DNA from: Candidatus Woesearchaeota archaeon
GTDB lineage: Archaea > Nanobdellota > Nanobdellia > Woesearchaeales > ARS49
Assembly (NCBI GenBank): GCA_030750765.1
Contig: JASMHM010000004.1
Span: forward strand, 67,835 to 109,980
Direction: 5' to 3'
DNA length: 42,146 nucleotides
Shown: one piece after another, positions 7,182 to 14,396 of the stretch
Layout: every line of letters starts with the position of its first letter
How positions within the stretch are numbered: position 1 is the first letter of the stretch
The notes under the pieces: model-generated
Databases searched by the model: none
Told to the model about the DNA's origin: nothing
The model's input: only the letters and a program-made list of their open reading frames with translations
Program-made: the position numbers and the translations under genes

Positions 7182-7835
7182 GTGCTACAAAGAGTTGTAG
7201 ACTCCATAGTAGGCCCAATCGGTGGACTTGCAGGTGGCGTCGCTAACGCATTGCCCGGACTAATAGCAGCATTGATCGTTCTGATAGTAGGTTATTTCGT
7301 AGCTTTACTAGTAAGATGGATCGTCCGACAAGTGTTAAGTCGTGTCAACCTGGATGGCTTTACCAAGCGGTCTGGAGCAGGAAAAGTGCTAGGAGACTTG
7401 AAAGTAAGTTTTGTTCTAGCGGAATTAAGTAGGTGGTATACCTTTATATTGTTCTTACCCCCTGCTGCTGAAGTTATTAGCAGTCGATTGAGTTTGTTAA
7501 GTGAATTGTTGTATGGCATCGCGCGATGGATACCTAATTTTATCGCGGCAGTGTTGATTTTGATTGCTGGCTTGATTGCCGCAGAATACTCTGCAGGCTT
7601 GATAGAAAGCACAAAGGCCAAACACGGCAAAGTTGTTGCAGGCATCGCCAAATTTGTGGTGGTACTGTTCACGTTGTTGGTAGCCTTAAAACAGATCAAC
7701 ATTGATGTGAGCATTGCAGAGACGAGCTTCGTAATCGTACTTGCAGGCATCATGGGAGCCATAGCGATTGGATTTGGTCTAGGATTGAAGGACCATGCCA
7801 GCAGCATCATCGGCGACTATAAAAAACGGCTATAA
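7182..7835 (+). CDS. Conserved TM-helix membrane protein (MscS-associated type)
   Basis: 217 aa, starting at GTG 7182 after the RBS GAGGTG (7169-7174). It has four to five hydrophobic helices. Two copies of the TM_helix motif are visible: ALPGLIAALIVLIVGYFVA at about 23-41 and WIPNFIAAVLILIAGLIAA at about 115-133, each followed by a charged stretch. The family occurs N-terminal to small-conductance mechanosensitive channels and as stand-alone proteins; the MscS beta domain is absent here. The glycine-rich last helix (GAIAIGFGLGLKDHASSIIGDYKKRL) resembles the MscS pore-lining TM3. A pore-forming or channel-accessory role is inference. The gene stands alone between two T-rich terminators. Confidence 0.75.
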   Translation: MLQRVVDSIVGPIGGLAGGVANALPGLIAALIVLIVGYFVALLVRWIVRQVLSRVNLDGFTKRSGAGKVLGDLKVSFVLAELSRWYTFILFLPPAAEVISSRLSLLSELLYGIARWIPNFIAAVLILIAGLIAAEYSAGLIESTKAKHGKVVAGIAKFVVVLFTLLVALKQINIDVSIAETSFVIVLAGIMGAIAIGFGLGLKDHASSIIGDYKKRL

Positions 7836-7840
7836 ACGCC

Positions 7841-7867
7841 TATTTTTTATTTTTTTTTTCTTTTTTT
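7841..7867 (+). terminator. T-rich terminator
   Basis: TATTTTTTAT followed by runs of nine and seven T just after the TM-helix protein stop. Confidence 0.7.
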
Positions 7868-7905
7868 CAGTAACCCTTTAATATTCTCTTCTTCCACTCG
7901 TTTTC

Positions 7906-8505
7906 ATGGCTGGAGATGTGGTAGTAACGTTTGAAACAATCTTTGACCTAGCAAGAAAAGAAAAAGACACCCTAGAACTGCAAAAAATCGATCCTAGCTT
8001 CTTCCAAGAGGCAAGCACGTATTTGGCTGACAAACAACGCATGCTTACCAACGCTAACACTAAGAAAAGCCTGTTTTCAGAGCAAGAAAGCGAGCAATTA
8101 ACCACACAAGTGGCAAATATCAAGAAAATGTTACGAGACCTGTACGATAGAAGACAGAAAAAAGTGCTCGAAATGGCCCTTTCCAAGGCCAAAACAGACG
8201 CTGTCATCAGCCTACAAGCCATGCTACCCCCAGAAAAGGGACTGCATGAAGAATTCCTCAAAATGTTAAAGCAAGACAGAGAAGTCGTACTTTCCAAACT
8301 CTTAACAGGCACGCCAAGCCCGGCAAAACAAGAACAACCCCCCGAACCAGAAGATGGGGTGTTGCTAAAATTCAAAGAACACGTAGAACAGTTTGTAGGC
8401 AAAGAGTTAGAAGAATACGGACCCTACGAAGCAGACCAAACAGTACGGTTACCAGAAGACGTGGCAAAACTATTAATAACCTCAGGAAAAGCAGTAGAAG
8501 CATGA
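7906..8505 (+). CDS. GINS complex subunit (Gins51/Gins15 type)
   Basis: 199 aa. The N-terminal helical A domain (TFETIFDLARKEKDTLELQK, then DPSFFQEASTYLADKQ) and the C-terminal beta B domain (EEYGPYEADQTVRLPEDVAK, then LLITSGKAVEA) are both present in the A-B order of archaeal Gins51. GINS bridges MCM and Cdc45/GAN in the replicative CMG helicase. A Pro/Glu-rich linker (SPAKQEQPPEPEDG) joins the domains. TATA-like TTTAATATTC at about 7876-7885 fits a leaderless start. The stop overlaps the next ATG as ATGA, so the HAD-like gene is coupled to it. Confidence 0.85.
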   Translation: MAGDVVVTFETIFDLARKEKDTLELQKIDPSFFQEASTYLADKQRMLTNANTKKSLFSEQESEQLTTQVANIKKMLRDLYDRRQKKVLEMALSKAKTDAVISLQAMLPPEKGLHEEFLKMLKQDREVVLSKLLTGTPSPAKQEQPPEPEDGVLLKFKEHVEQFVGKELEEYGPYEADQTVRLPEDVAKLLITSGKAVEA

Positions 8506-9128
8506 AACTTGTGGTGTTTGGCTGTAATGGGGTATTGTTGCAACATTCTATTGGAGCGTTCAAGTTGTTAGCAGAGATGGCTGGCAAAGAGGACGAAATG
8601 CAATCCTTGCACGAAGAATATGAAAAAAAAAAGCAAGAAGGACCCTATGGGCTGACCCAGCTTGCGCAACTCTTCAAAGGCGTTCCAGAAAATCAATTAC
8701 GTGATTATGCTACAAGCATCGTCCAACAACGATTGCAACCACAAGCAAGAACGGTGATTAACCAACTAAAATCACAAGACATCATCGTGGCTTGCTTTTC
8801 TGCCAACCCAAAAATAGTGATGGATTCCCTGCAACAAGAACTCATGTTCGATGAGTACTGTGGGACGCAACTAGAATTCTATGACGGGCAATGCACCGGA
8901 AAAATACTACAAAAGGTCGACCGAAACATCAAAGCAGCACGCGTTACGCAGCTTATGACAAAACATAATATGTTGCCAAAGGATGTCATGATCGTAGGCC
9001 ACACTGTTTCTGATCTGCCCATGGCCAACCACGGACAGTTTTATGCTATTGATCCGCACGAAGAAAATGTTAAAGAGCAAGCGATAGAAATACTGAACAG
9101 TCTAAGCGATGTTCCCTTCCACGTTTAG
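8502..9128 (+). CDS. HAD-superfamily protein with degenerate catalytic motifs
   Basis: 208 aa, SerB-like HAD fold. Motif I should read (F)DxDGT but is VVFGCNGVLL (residues 4-13), so the nucleophile Asp is Gly7 and the acid/base Asp is Asn9. Motif II Ser is kept (CFSANPK, S100). The motif III region keeps a Lys (NIKAARV, K144). Motif IV, normally GDxxxD, is GHTVSD (166-171) with the first Asp replaced by His. The helical cap region is residues about 15-80. With both motif I aspartates missing, phosphatase activity by the usual mechanism is not expected. Translationally coupled to GINS (ATGA overlap), so a structural or regulatory role near replication is possible but unproven. Its stop overlaps the convergent gene by 4 bp. 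Confidence 0.75.
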   Translation: MKLVVFGCNGVLLQHSIGAFKLLAEMAGKEDEMQSLHEEYEKKKQEGPYGLTQLAQLFKGVPENQLRDYATSIVQQRLQPQARTVINQLKSQDIIVACFSANPKIVMDSLQQELMFDEYCGTQLEFYDGQCTGKILQKVDRNIKAARVTQLMTKHNMLPKDVMIVGHTVSDLPMANHGQFYAIDPHEENVKEQAIEILNSLSDVPFHV

Positions 9129-9445
9129 TCGCGCCAAATAATCCCGTCAACATCTGTGCTATCACAGGCTTTCTCAAAGGTAGGCATCACTTGCGAGATG
9201 TTCTTTTCCGTGACATCCCCAGACATGTGCGTTCCTGACTCCTCTCGTGTCGCAACAAACGAACTCTTCTCATGTTTTATGGTGGTAGAACCTTTCTCAT
9301 CCAACTCTGCAACGCCTTTCGTGCGTAAGAACTCTGCTTCTTCCTTAGACAGCGTTTCACCCGCTGCCTCAAAAAAGCATCTTGCAACCTCCACAAGATC
9401 TTTAGGATCAAGCTCTCCCTCGTCATGCCAGATAGTGAAGCCCAT
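9125..9445 (-). CDS. Hypothetical 106-aa protein, paralogue A
   Basis: No family recognised. It starts MGFTIWHDEGELDPKDLVEV and ends ACDSTDVDGIIWRD. It is the same length as the next gene upstream (9482-9802) and shares the pattern hydrophobic-WH near the N-terminus, an AxxFFxAA-x4-S/E helix at about 20-36, and an ACxxxxxxxGI end, so the two are tandem paralogues. Only 36 bp separate them. It is soluble and acidic with no signal peptide. The stop overlaps the HAD gene stop on the other strand by 4 bp. Confidence 0.7.
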   Translation of the reverse strand: MGFTIWHDEGELDPKDLVEVARCFFEAAGETLSKEEAEFLRTKGVAELDEKGSTTIKHEKSSFVATREESGTHMSGDVTEKNISQVMPTFEKACDSTDVDGIIWRD

Positions 9446-9481
9446 ACTGATAAGAAAACGTTCGAACTTAAAAGCGTTCGC

Positions 9482-9802
9482 TTAAGGAACCACGATGCCT
9501 TCTATGTTTTCGTCTTCCATGCACGCGTGGTTATACGCGTCTCGCACCTCACGAAGATTGGCAGGATGGTTGTTACAAACATACCCCCACACCTTCGTGC
9601 CGAACAGGGAATCGCTCACGCACGCATGCGCATTTCTTACCTCAACACAAATAAAAGGTTTGCTACCTGCATCCAAATCTCCTTTCAATTGCTTCTCTTG
9701 TTCTGGGCTCATTGCCACGTGCGCCGCCGCAAAGAAATGTGCCATACACGCCATCACCTGGTTAACTGGCTGTGGCTGGTTCTCGTGCCATACTAAATAC
9801 AT
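9482..9802 (-). CDS. Hypothetical 106-aa protein, paralogue B
   Basis: A longer open frame extends to 10153 but it runs antisense into L44e; the ATG at 9802 is supported by TATA GGTTTATATG about 26 bp upstream and by equal length with its neighbour. The protein starts MYLVWHENQPQPVNQVMACM, continues AHFFAAAHVAMSPEQEKQLK and ends ACMEDENIEGIVVP. It keeps WH near residues 5-6, the FFxAA helix and the final ACxxxxxxxGI of paralogue A. It has five cysteines where paralogue A has two, so the copies have diverged in metal or disulfide potential. Function unknown. Confidence 0.7.
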   Translation of the reverse strand: MYLVWHENQPQPVNQVMACMAHFFAAAHVAMSPEQEKQLKGDLDAGSKPFICVEVRNAHACVSDSLFGTKVWGYVCNNHPANLREVRDAYNHACMEDENIEGIVVP

Positions 9803-9872
9803 CTTGTACAAGCAAACACCGCCCCACATATAAACCTTAAGCTTTTTAAAGCCAATACTTGTTCTTCGTCTT

Positions 9873-10187
9873 ATGAAGATGCCTAAGGTTAAGAAAAAGT
9901 ACTGCCCAAAGTGCAAGAAGCACACTGAGCACAAAGTGTCCGAAGCCAAGAAGAAGACAGCGGGCAGCCGACACACGCAAAGTAGAGGCAGTAAGAAGCG
10001 AGTACGAGCCAGAGGCCTCATGAATAAAGGTAACAAAGGAAGACTATCACGAAGACCTGTAGGACAGAGAGTCATGACCGGTAAGAAACAAACCAAGAAG
10101 AGCGATCTACGCTTCAACTGTGGAACGTGCAAGCGCGTCACCCCACAACGCACCGGATTCCGAGTAAAGAAGGTGGAGTTCCAATGA
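9873..10187 (+). CDS. rpl44e: 50S ribosomal protein L44e
   Basis: 104 aa. MKMPKVKKKYCPKCKKHTEH and the second zinc pair FNCGTCKRVTPQRTGFRVKK are diagnostic of L44e (four cysteines as CPKC and CGTC). The basic middle section fits the family. TATA TTTTTAAAG (9843-9851) is about 26 bp before the ATG, so the transcript is leaderless. It overlaps S27e by ATGA and opens the conserved L44e-S27e-aIF2alpha-Nop10 cluster. Confidence 0.96.
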   Translation: MKMPKVKKKYCPKCKKHTEHKVSEAKKKTAGSRHTQSRGSKKRVRARGLMNKGNKGRLSRRPVGQRVMTGKKQTKKSDLRFNCGTCKRVTPQRTGFRVKKVEFQ

Positions 10188-10360
10188 AAGAAACATCAAA
10201 CAAATTCGTCAAAGTACGATGCGAGAAATGCAAGAACGAACAGATACTCTTTGAAAGGGCCTCAACAGAGGTTAGTTGCCTGGTGTGCAACGAAGCATTG
10301 GCCACGCCTACTGGCGGAAAGACCGAGATCAAAGGTCGTGTTCTGGAAATGCTCGAATAG
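10184..10360 (+). CDS. rps27e: 30S ribosomal protein S27e
   Basis: 58 aa from the ATG at 10184, which overlaps the L44e stop (ATGA); an in-frame ATG at 10127 lies inside L44e and is not used. The zinc ribbon is VRCEKCKNEQ and SCLVCNEALATPTGGK, followed by KGRVLEMLE, as in archaeal S27e. Confidence 0.95.
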   Translation: MKETSNKFVKVRCEKCKNEQILFERASTEVSCLVCNEALATPTGGKTEIKGRVLEMLE

Positions 10361-10370
10361 GTTTATATAG
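10361..10370 (+). promoter_or_regulatory. TATA box for aIF2-alpha/Nop10
   Basis: GTTTATATAG directly after the S27e stop and 21-30 bp before the aIF2-alpha ATG, so this pair has its own promoter inside the cluster. Confidence 0.65.
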
Positions 10371-10390
10371 CCACACTCTGTAGTTTCATT

Positions 10391-11158
10391 ATGCTTTTAC
10401 AGAGAGAAGGATTTCCTGAAGAAGAAGAATTCGTGCTATGCACTGTTACCGGATTGCAAACCCACAGCGTATTCTGCACGCTGGATGAGTATGGTGGTAG
10501 AACGGGCATGATCCACATCAGCGAGATCGCTCCAGGACGTATCAGAAACATAAGGGATCACGTCACCAAAGGAAAGAAATTAGTGTGCAAGGTTATCAAC
10601 ATCAACCAAGAGAAAGGCTACATTGACTTAAGCCTTCGCCGTGTAAGTGAGACACAAAAACGACAAAAAGCAAACAGCATCAAACAAGAACAACTCGCAG
10701 AAAAGATCGTTGAACAATACGCACGAGCCAACAAGTTGGACGTTGCAAAAATCTATCAATCCCTAACCAAGACCGTTCTTGCAAAATATCCTGGATTGTT
10801 CTTTGCCTTCCAACGAGTATCCAAAGAAGAAGTAACCCTAGAAAGTTTAGGCGTAGAAAAGAAACTAGCTGCAGCACTCACCGAACAAATCCAGCAACGC
10901 ATCAAGCCAGAAGAACGCGTCATTGAAGGAGACTTCATACTAACCAGCTTTGCACCAGACGGAGTGGAGCTCATCAAGAAAGCGTTAACAGAAACAAAAC
11001 TTGACGTACGCTACAGAGGTGCAGGCACCTACCATGTTGTTGTGAAAAGCGACGACTACAAGAAGGCGGAAAAACAGTTGAAGACTGCGACAGATAATCT
11101 CCTCAAATTTACCAAGAAAAACAAGATCGAGGCAGAGTGGCAAAGATGGGAGGACTAA
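10391..11158 (+). CDS. eif2a: Translation initiation factor aIF2, alpha subunit
   Basis: 255 aa. Residues 10-85 form the S1 RNA-binding domain (GRTGMIHISEIAPGRIRNIR, GYIDLSLRRVS). A helical domain follows at about 90-170 and the alpha-beta domain at about 175-250 (IEGDFILTSFAPDGVELIKK). It forms aIF2 with the beta and gamma subunits and delivers Met-tRNAi. Length and domain order are normal. The position corresponding to eukaryotic Ser51 regulation lies in the IAPGRIRNIRD loop. Nop10 starts inside its last codons. Confidence 0.95.
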   Translation: MLLQREGFPEEEEFVLCTVTGLQTHSVFCTLDEYGGRTGMIHISEIAPGRIRNIRDHVTKGKKLVCKVININQEKGYIDLSLRRVSETQKRQKANSIKQEQLAEKIVEQYARANKLDVAKIYQSLTKTVLAKYPGLFFAFQRVSKEEVTLESLGVEKKLAAALTEQIQQRIKPEERVIEGDFILTSFAPDGVELIKKALTETKLDVRYRGAGTYHVVVKSDDYKKAEKQLKTATDNLLKFTKKNKIEAEWQRWED

Positions 11159-11292
11159 CCATACGACAATGTCCTCAATGTGCCAAGTACACCCTCAAGC
11201 AGGACTGCTGCCAATCCACCGTCACCATCGTTCCCGCAAGATACTCCCCACAAAAGAACGCCAAGTACCGCCAGATGGCAAGAAAGGAATAA
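11146..11292 (+). CDS. nop10: H/ACA RNP component Nop10
   Basis: 48 aa, below most size cut-offs. MGGLTIRQCPQCAKYTLKQD, then CC, then VPARYSPQKNAKYRQMARKE matches archaeal Nop10: a zinc ribbon followed by the (P)PRFSP-x-YR linear segment that wraps Cbf5. The second zinc knuckle is DCC rather than the usual CPxC, so metal binding may be weaker. The ATG is 13 nt inside the aIF2-alpha gene, a conserved neighbour. H/ACA RNPs pseudouridylate rRNA. Confidence 0.92.
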   Translation: MGGLTIRQCPQCAKYTLKQDCCQSTVTIVPARYSPQKNAKYRQMARKE

Positions 11293-11302
11293 CCTTGGAT
11301 GC

Positions 11303-12058
11303 TTAGTCGGGTGCCTTTTTCATAACTTCTTGGAAGTAATTTCTAAAGCCAGCGAATCTTTGTACGCTAACCTCAATCTTTAAACGTTCGAAGCCCAAGA
11401 GTGTGTGCACTATCCTCGTTACGAGGTTCCGTATTTCGGGGCTCAATTTTTTGTACGGGATTGTGGAAAGATAGTTGAATGCTTCGGACTCGCTTTGCAA
11501 TACGGTGACGGCAGCATCTGCAATAGCATATCCTTCAGCATGTTCGTCGTTGCTTCCGCGTGCGTACAAGGAAATATAATAGTTCGTGGTGTTCCTAATG
11601 TGAGCAAGCATGGCTTTTCGTTGTTTTGCACCGAGCAGCCAGGCACTTGCCCACGCAAAGGTTTGGGCACAGGCCTCATCCATGACTTTGTATTTTTGTG
11701 AGCCATTATGTGATGTGTAAGCGATAGACTCTAGCTGCTGACAGGCTACGTGCCCGAGCTCATGCATTGTTGTGCTGAACGTTCCCGGCGCGCTAGTCTT
11801 TTCAATGCTTACGGCGGCACAACCCCAACGCGTCTTAGCCCAATGATATCCTGTACGCCCACCTTTTGTATCTTCCTTAAAGTATATGGTGGAGGGAACG
11901 TCCTTACCCGTTAATGTTCTGAAATGCTTTTTCCCAGGTTCTAGATACTGTTTCCAAGATGAAGCAGGAATCTGATTCACTTTTATAGCAAACTCACTTT
12001 TACTTAGCCGTGAGAAAAGGAGGCTATTGAGATCGTCGAACAACGGATCTGGATACAA
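11303..12058 (-). CDS. Zinc metallopeptidase, C-terminal (catalytic) part after a frameshift
   Basis: 251 residues from a weak TTG. HELGH (residues 99-103 of this frame) with DEACAQ about 25 residues later fits the HExxH...E zinc site of gluzincin-type peptidases. There is no signal peptide, so it is cytosolic or membrane-linked through the upstream part. The reading frame stays coding upstream of the TTG (KKKYAEFLQ before LYPDPLFDDL) up to an A8 run at 12078-12085. Removing one A joins it to the ORF at 12024-12455 as one 383-aa protein. So this is probably not a separate gene but the second half of one. Substrate unknown. It lies inverted between Nop10 and PAC2. Confidence 0.75.
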   Translation of the reverse strand: MYPDPLFDDLNSLLFSRLSKSEFAIKVNQIPASSWKQYLEPGKKHFRTLTGKDVPSTIYFKEDTKGGRTGYHWAKTRWGCAAVSIEKTSAPGTFSTTMHELGHVACQQLESIAYTSHNGSQKYKVMDEACAQTFAWASAWLLGAKQRKAMLAHIRNTTNYYISLYARGSNDEHAEGYAIADAAVTVLQSESEAFNYLSTIPYKKLSPEIRNLVTRIVHTLLGFERLKIEVSVQRFAGFRNYFQEVMKKAPD

Positions 12059-12455
12059 TTGAAGAAACTCTGCGTACTTTTTTTTGCATCTGTTGTTTGC
12101 TCACAGGAGGCGGTCTTTCTTCAGGTTTAGAATCCTTAAGCGATTGTTCCATATCCGCAACATATGCCTCCGTTTTTTCCATGTCTTGCAACCATTTTCT
12201 TGCCTTGATATTCCACGCCTCAATGATAGGAAGTTCTTTGTTACAAACTGTTTCTACTTTGTGTTTTGGCAACGCGTACTTGATCAAGAACGTAGGGTTA
12301 TCCCTCGTGCCATACTGGGATTCATGTAATTGGATGTGCATGAAGCGGAAGATTCTTTGTGCTGTTCCTGTCCATTTCAGCACTCCTGCGGCTCCTAAGA
12401 ATGCCGCAATATTGTGAAAGAGTCTTCGCCGTCCTTTTTTATCTGCAGTTCCCAT
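12024..12455 (-). CDS. N-terminal part of the frameshifted metallopeptidase gene
   Basis: 143 residues as read, but only about the first 126 look genuine. After the A8 run (12078-12085) the frame gives VRRVSSIVSRSVVRRSQ, low-complexity and unlike the rest. Residues 12-30 (LFHNIAAFLGAAGVLKWTG) are a weak hydrophobic segment that could anchor the protein. The rest is charged and helical (ELPIIEAWNIKARKWLQDME). TATA GCATAAAAAG at about 12479-12489 fits a leaderless ATG at 12455. The two parts overlap by 35 bp in different frames. Either a sequencing error, slippage in expression, or a young pseudogene would explain it. Confidence 0.65.
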   Translation of the reverse strand: MGTADKKGRRRLFHNIAAFLGAAGVLKWTGTAQRIFRFMHIQLHESQYGTRDNPTFLIKYALPKHKVETVCNKELPIIEAWNIKARKWLQDMEKTEAYVADMEQSLKDSKPEERPPPVSKQQMQKKVRRVSSIVSRSVVRRSQ

Positions 12456-12510
12456 TATTGCTATGCAGCAAGCAGCAAGCTTTTTATGCTTTCCCTCTTA
12501 TTAAGAGTAT

Positions 12511-13242
12511 ATGTGGAAAGTCTCTTTTACCCAAAAACCTAAGCTAACCAAGCCTTTACTAATCGAAGGATTGCCAGGAGTAGGTAACGTAGCAAAGATA
12601 GCTGCAGATTTTGTTGCAGAACAAGTAGGTGCAGAGTTATGTGCGACATTTACTAGTGATCAACTACGCCACGCAGTATTCGTCAACGACAAAAACTTGG
12701 TAGAGCCTCCAGTTATAGAATTGTACTGCAAGAAGCGACCCAAACAACAAGATCTACTATTCCTACTAGGAGACGTGCAACCTTTCGATGAAGAAGGAGC
12801 TCTAGCATTAGGAGAAGCCGTCCTGAAAACCTTCAAACAGTTTGGAGGCGTAGAAGTTCTCACCCTAGGTGGTGTGGCTACAGAACAAGAACCAAAAACG
12901 CCCAAAGTGTACTGTACTGGCACACAAAAGAAGATTGTGGGGGAATACGGAAAACTCCCTGGAGTCACCACAGAACTGTACGGTGTTGTTGGCCCTATCG
13001 TAGGCATTACGGGTGTGTTATTAGGCCTTGCTGGCTCAAAAAAGATTCCCGCAGTTACGCTACTAGCTGAGACACACGCTCACCCGGCAGCCCTAGGCGT
13101 TGCAGGCGGAAAGAAGTTGGTGGACGTGCTAGCAAAACGACTCAAGACCGCAATCAACACAGGATTACTAGCAGAAAGCTTCGAGCTCCCTAAGTTTGTA
13201 ACAAACGTCAAGGGTCACGAAGAAAACCATTACATTGGCTAA
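12511..13242 (+). CDS. PAC2-family protein (proteasome assembly chaperone-like)
   Basis: 243 aa. PLLIEGLPGVGNVAKIAADF (residues 16-35), ELYGVVGPIVGITGVLLGLA and LLAETHAHPAALGVAGGKKL are signature blocks of the archaeal PAC2 family. Members resemble eukaryotic proteasome assembly chaperones; the archaeal function is not settled. The gene usually follows Nop10 in archaea; here a 1.2-kb inverted metallopeptidase gene separates them. Its stop overlaps the convergent solute-binding-protein stop by 4 bp. Confidence 0.9.
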   Translation: MWKVSFTQKPKLTKPLLIEGLPGVGNVAKIAADFVAEQVGAELCATFTSDQLRHAVFVNDKNLVEPPVIELYCKKRPKQQDLLFLLGDVQPFDEEGALALGEAVLKTFKQFGGVEVLTLGGVATEQEPKTPKVYCTGTQKKIVGEYGKLPGVTTELYGVVGPIVGITGVLLGLAGSKKIPAVTLLAETHAHPAALGVAGGKKLVDVLAKRLKTAINTGLLAESFELPKFVTNVKGHEENHYIG

Positions 13243-14339
13243 CCAAGATCATAATAGTTGCCACTTACCAAATTCAAGATTCCTTTCTCTGAGACCTGCT
13301 TAGGACACATAGGGAACGCCATCTCTCCCTGAGCGTCAACACTAACCGTGCCAACAGTGCTCTCAAAATCTTGCACAGTTGCTAGACCATCTCTAATGCC
13401 TTGGTGTCCAGTTCCTCGACGAGAAACTGCGTCTTTGATCAACATAACGCTGTCATAGCCAAACGTGCTGAAAAATCCAGGAAACTTTTCATACTTTGTC
13501 ATGAACTTGCCAATGTAGTCTCCTGGCATGGCATCTAAGCAAAATGCGCTGGTAAACGCTTGTGTCTCGTGCTTTGTCATGGCTGCCACACCGTTTGGGG
13601 TTGCAATCGTGCCCACGGCAAGCAAAGGAATGTCGAGAATGTCCAAAACATCCATCTGATCCATTGCATTTGTTATTTGGTTTTCAATACCAATAATGTA
13701 CAGAGCATCGGGCTGTGCTTGTTTTACCTTGAGCAATTGGGTAGAGTAATCCCATTCGGTGTACGTGATTGCTTCTACAACAACGACCTCTCCACCTTTT
13801 TCCTTAACAATGCGTGTAAAAACATCTCGATAGCTATGGCCAAACAATTCGTCAACATACAAGATGGCAATCTTCTTGAAGCCAAGAGTGTCAACAGCAT
13901 ATCCTGCAATCACAGGACTGTCGCTGTCAGCGTTAGTGAACAACCTAAAGATCTGGTCTCCTTGTGAGGCAACCTGGCTAGAAGAGGATACAGTGGCTAA
14001 CATGGGTATCTGTGCCTCTTGTGCAAGAGGCGTCACGGCAAGCGCTGCACTAGCTTCTATGACAACATCAGGAGAAAAGGTTGCCATTAGGTTGTGAAAA
14101 GACGTCACCGTGGTTGGACTATCTCCTTTTCCGTCCTCAAACCGGATCTCCAGTAGCTTTCCATCTATCCCTCCCTGCGCGTTAATCTCCTCTTGAGCCA
14201 ACAGAACGCCTTCTTGGACCTCCACGCCAATATAGGAAACGACACCAGTAAGAGGGACGATGACGCCTATTTTGACGGTGTCTGCCTGCTGACCGCAGGC
14301 TGCAAGGAACAACAGTAGTACTATGAGTGCTTTTTTCAT
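13239..14339 (-). CDS. Branched-chain-type solute-binding lipoprotein (LivK-like)
   Basis: 366 aa. MKKALIVLLLFLAACGQQ has a lipobox with Cys15. The mature part is a type I periplasmic-binding fold: KIGVIVPLTGVVSYIGVEVQ, EINAQGGIDGK, then SSSSQVASQGDQIFRLFTNA and KKIAILYVDELFGHSYRDVF. This is the HAAT family that binds amino acids or similar ligands, tethered to the membrane. No permease or ATPase genes lie beside it, so it is an orphan binding protein or a sensor. It is divergent to a TrmB-type regulator over a shared promoter. Two cysteines near residues 272 and 343 could form a disulfide. The ligand is unknown. Confidence 0.88.
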   Translation of the reverse strand: MKKALIVLLLFLAACGQQADTVKIGVIVPLTGVVSYIGVEVQEGVLLAQEEINAQGGIDGKLLEIRFEDGKGDSPTTVTSFHNLMATFSPDVVIEASAALAVTPLAQEAQIPMLATVSSSSQVASQGDQIFRLFTNADSDSPVIAGYAVDTLGFKKIAILYVDELFGHSYRDVFTRIVKEKGGEVVVVEAITYTEWDYSTQLLKVKQAQPDALYIIGIENQITNAMDQMDVLDILDIPLLAVGTIATPNGVAAMTKHETQAFTSAFCLDAMPGDYIGKFMTKYEKFPGFFSTFGYDSVMLIKDAVSRRGTGHQGIRDGLATVQDFESTVGTVSVDAQGEMAFPMCPKQVSEKGILNLVSGNYYDLG

Positions 14340-14362
14340 AGATTGCCGTACACAAGCATAGC

Positions 14363-14370
14363 ATTTAAAT
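14363..14370. promoter_or_regulatory. Palindromic TATA shared by divergent genes
   Basis: ATTTAAAT is self-complementary and lies 24-31 bp from the solute-binding-protein ATG (14339) and 27-34 bp from the TrmB ATG (14397). One box can therefore position initiation in both directions, which would let the TrmB-type protein control both genes. Confidence 0.55.
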
Positions 14371-14396
14371 ATTATTCACCTCTCAAGGGGGTAGTA

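Noticed and set aside
9803-10153. Extended N-terminus of paralogue B
   Set aside because: It runs antisense through the start of L44e, is composition-biased and lies upstream of the TATA box.
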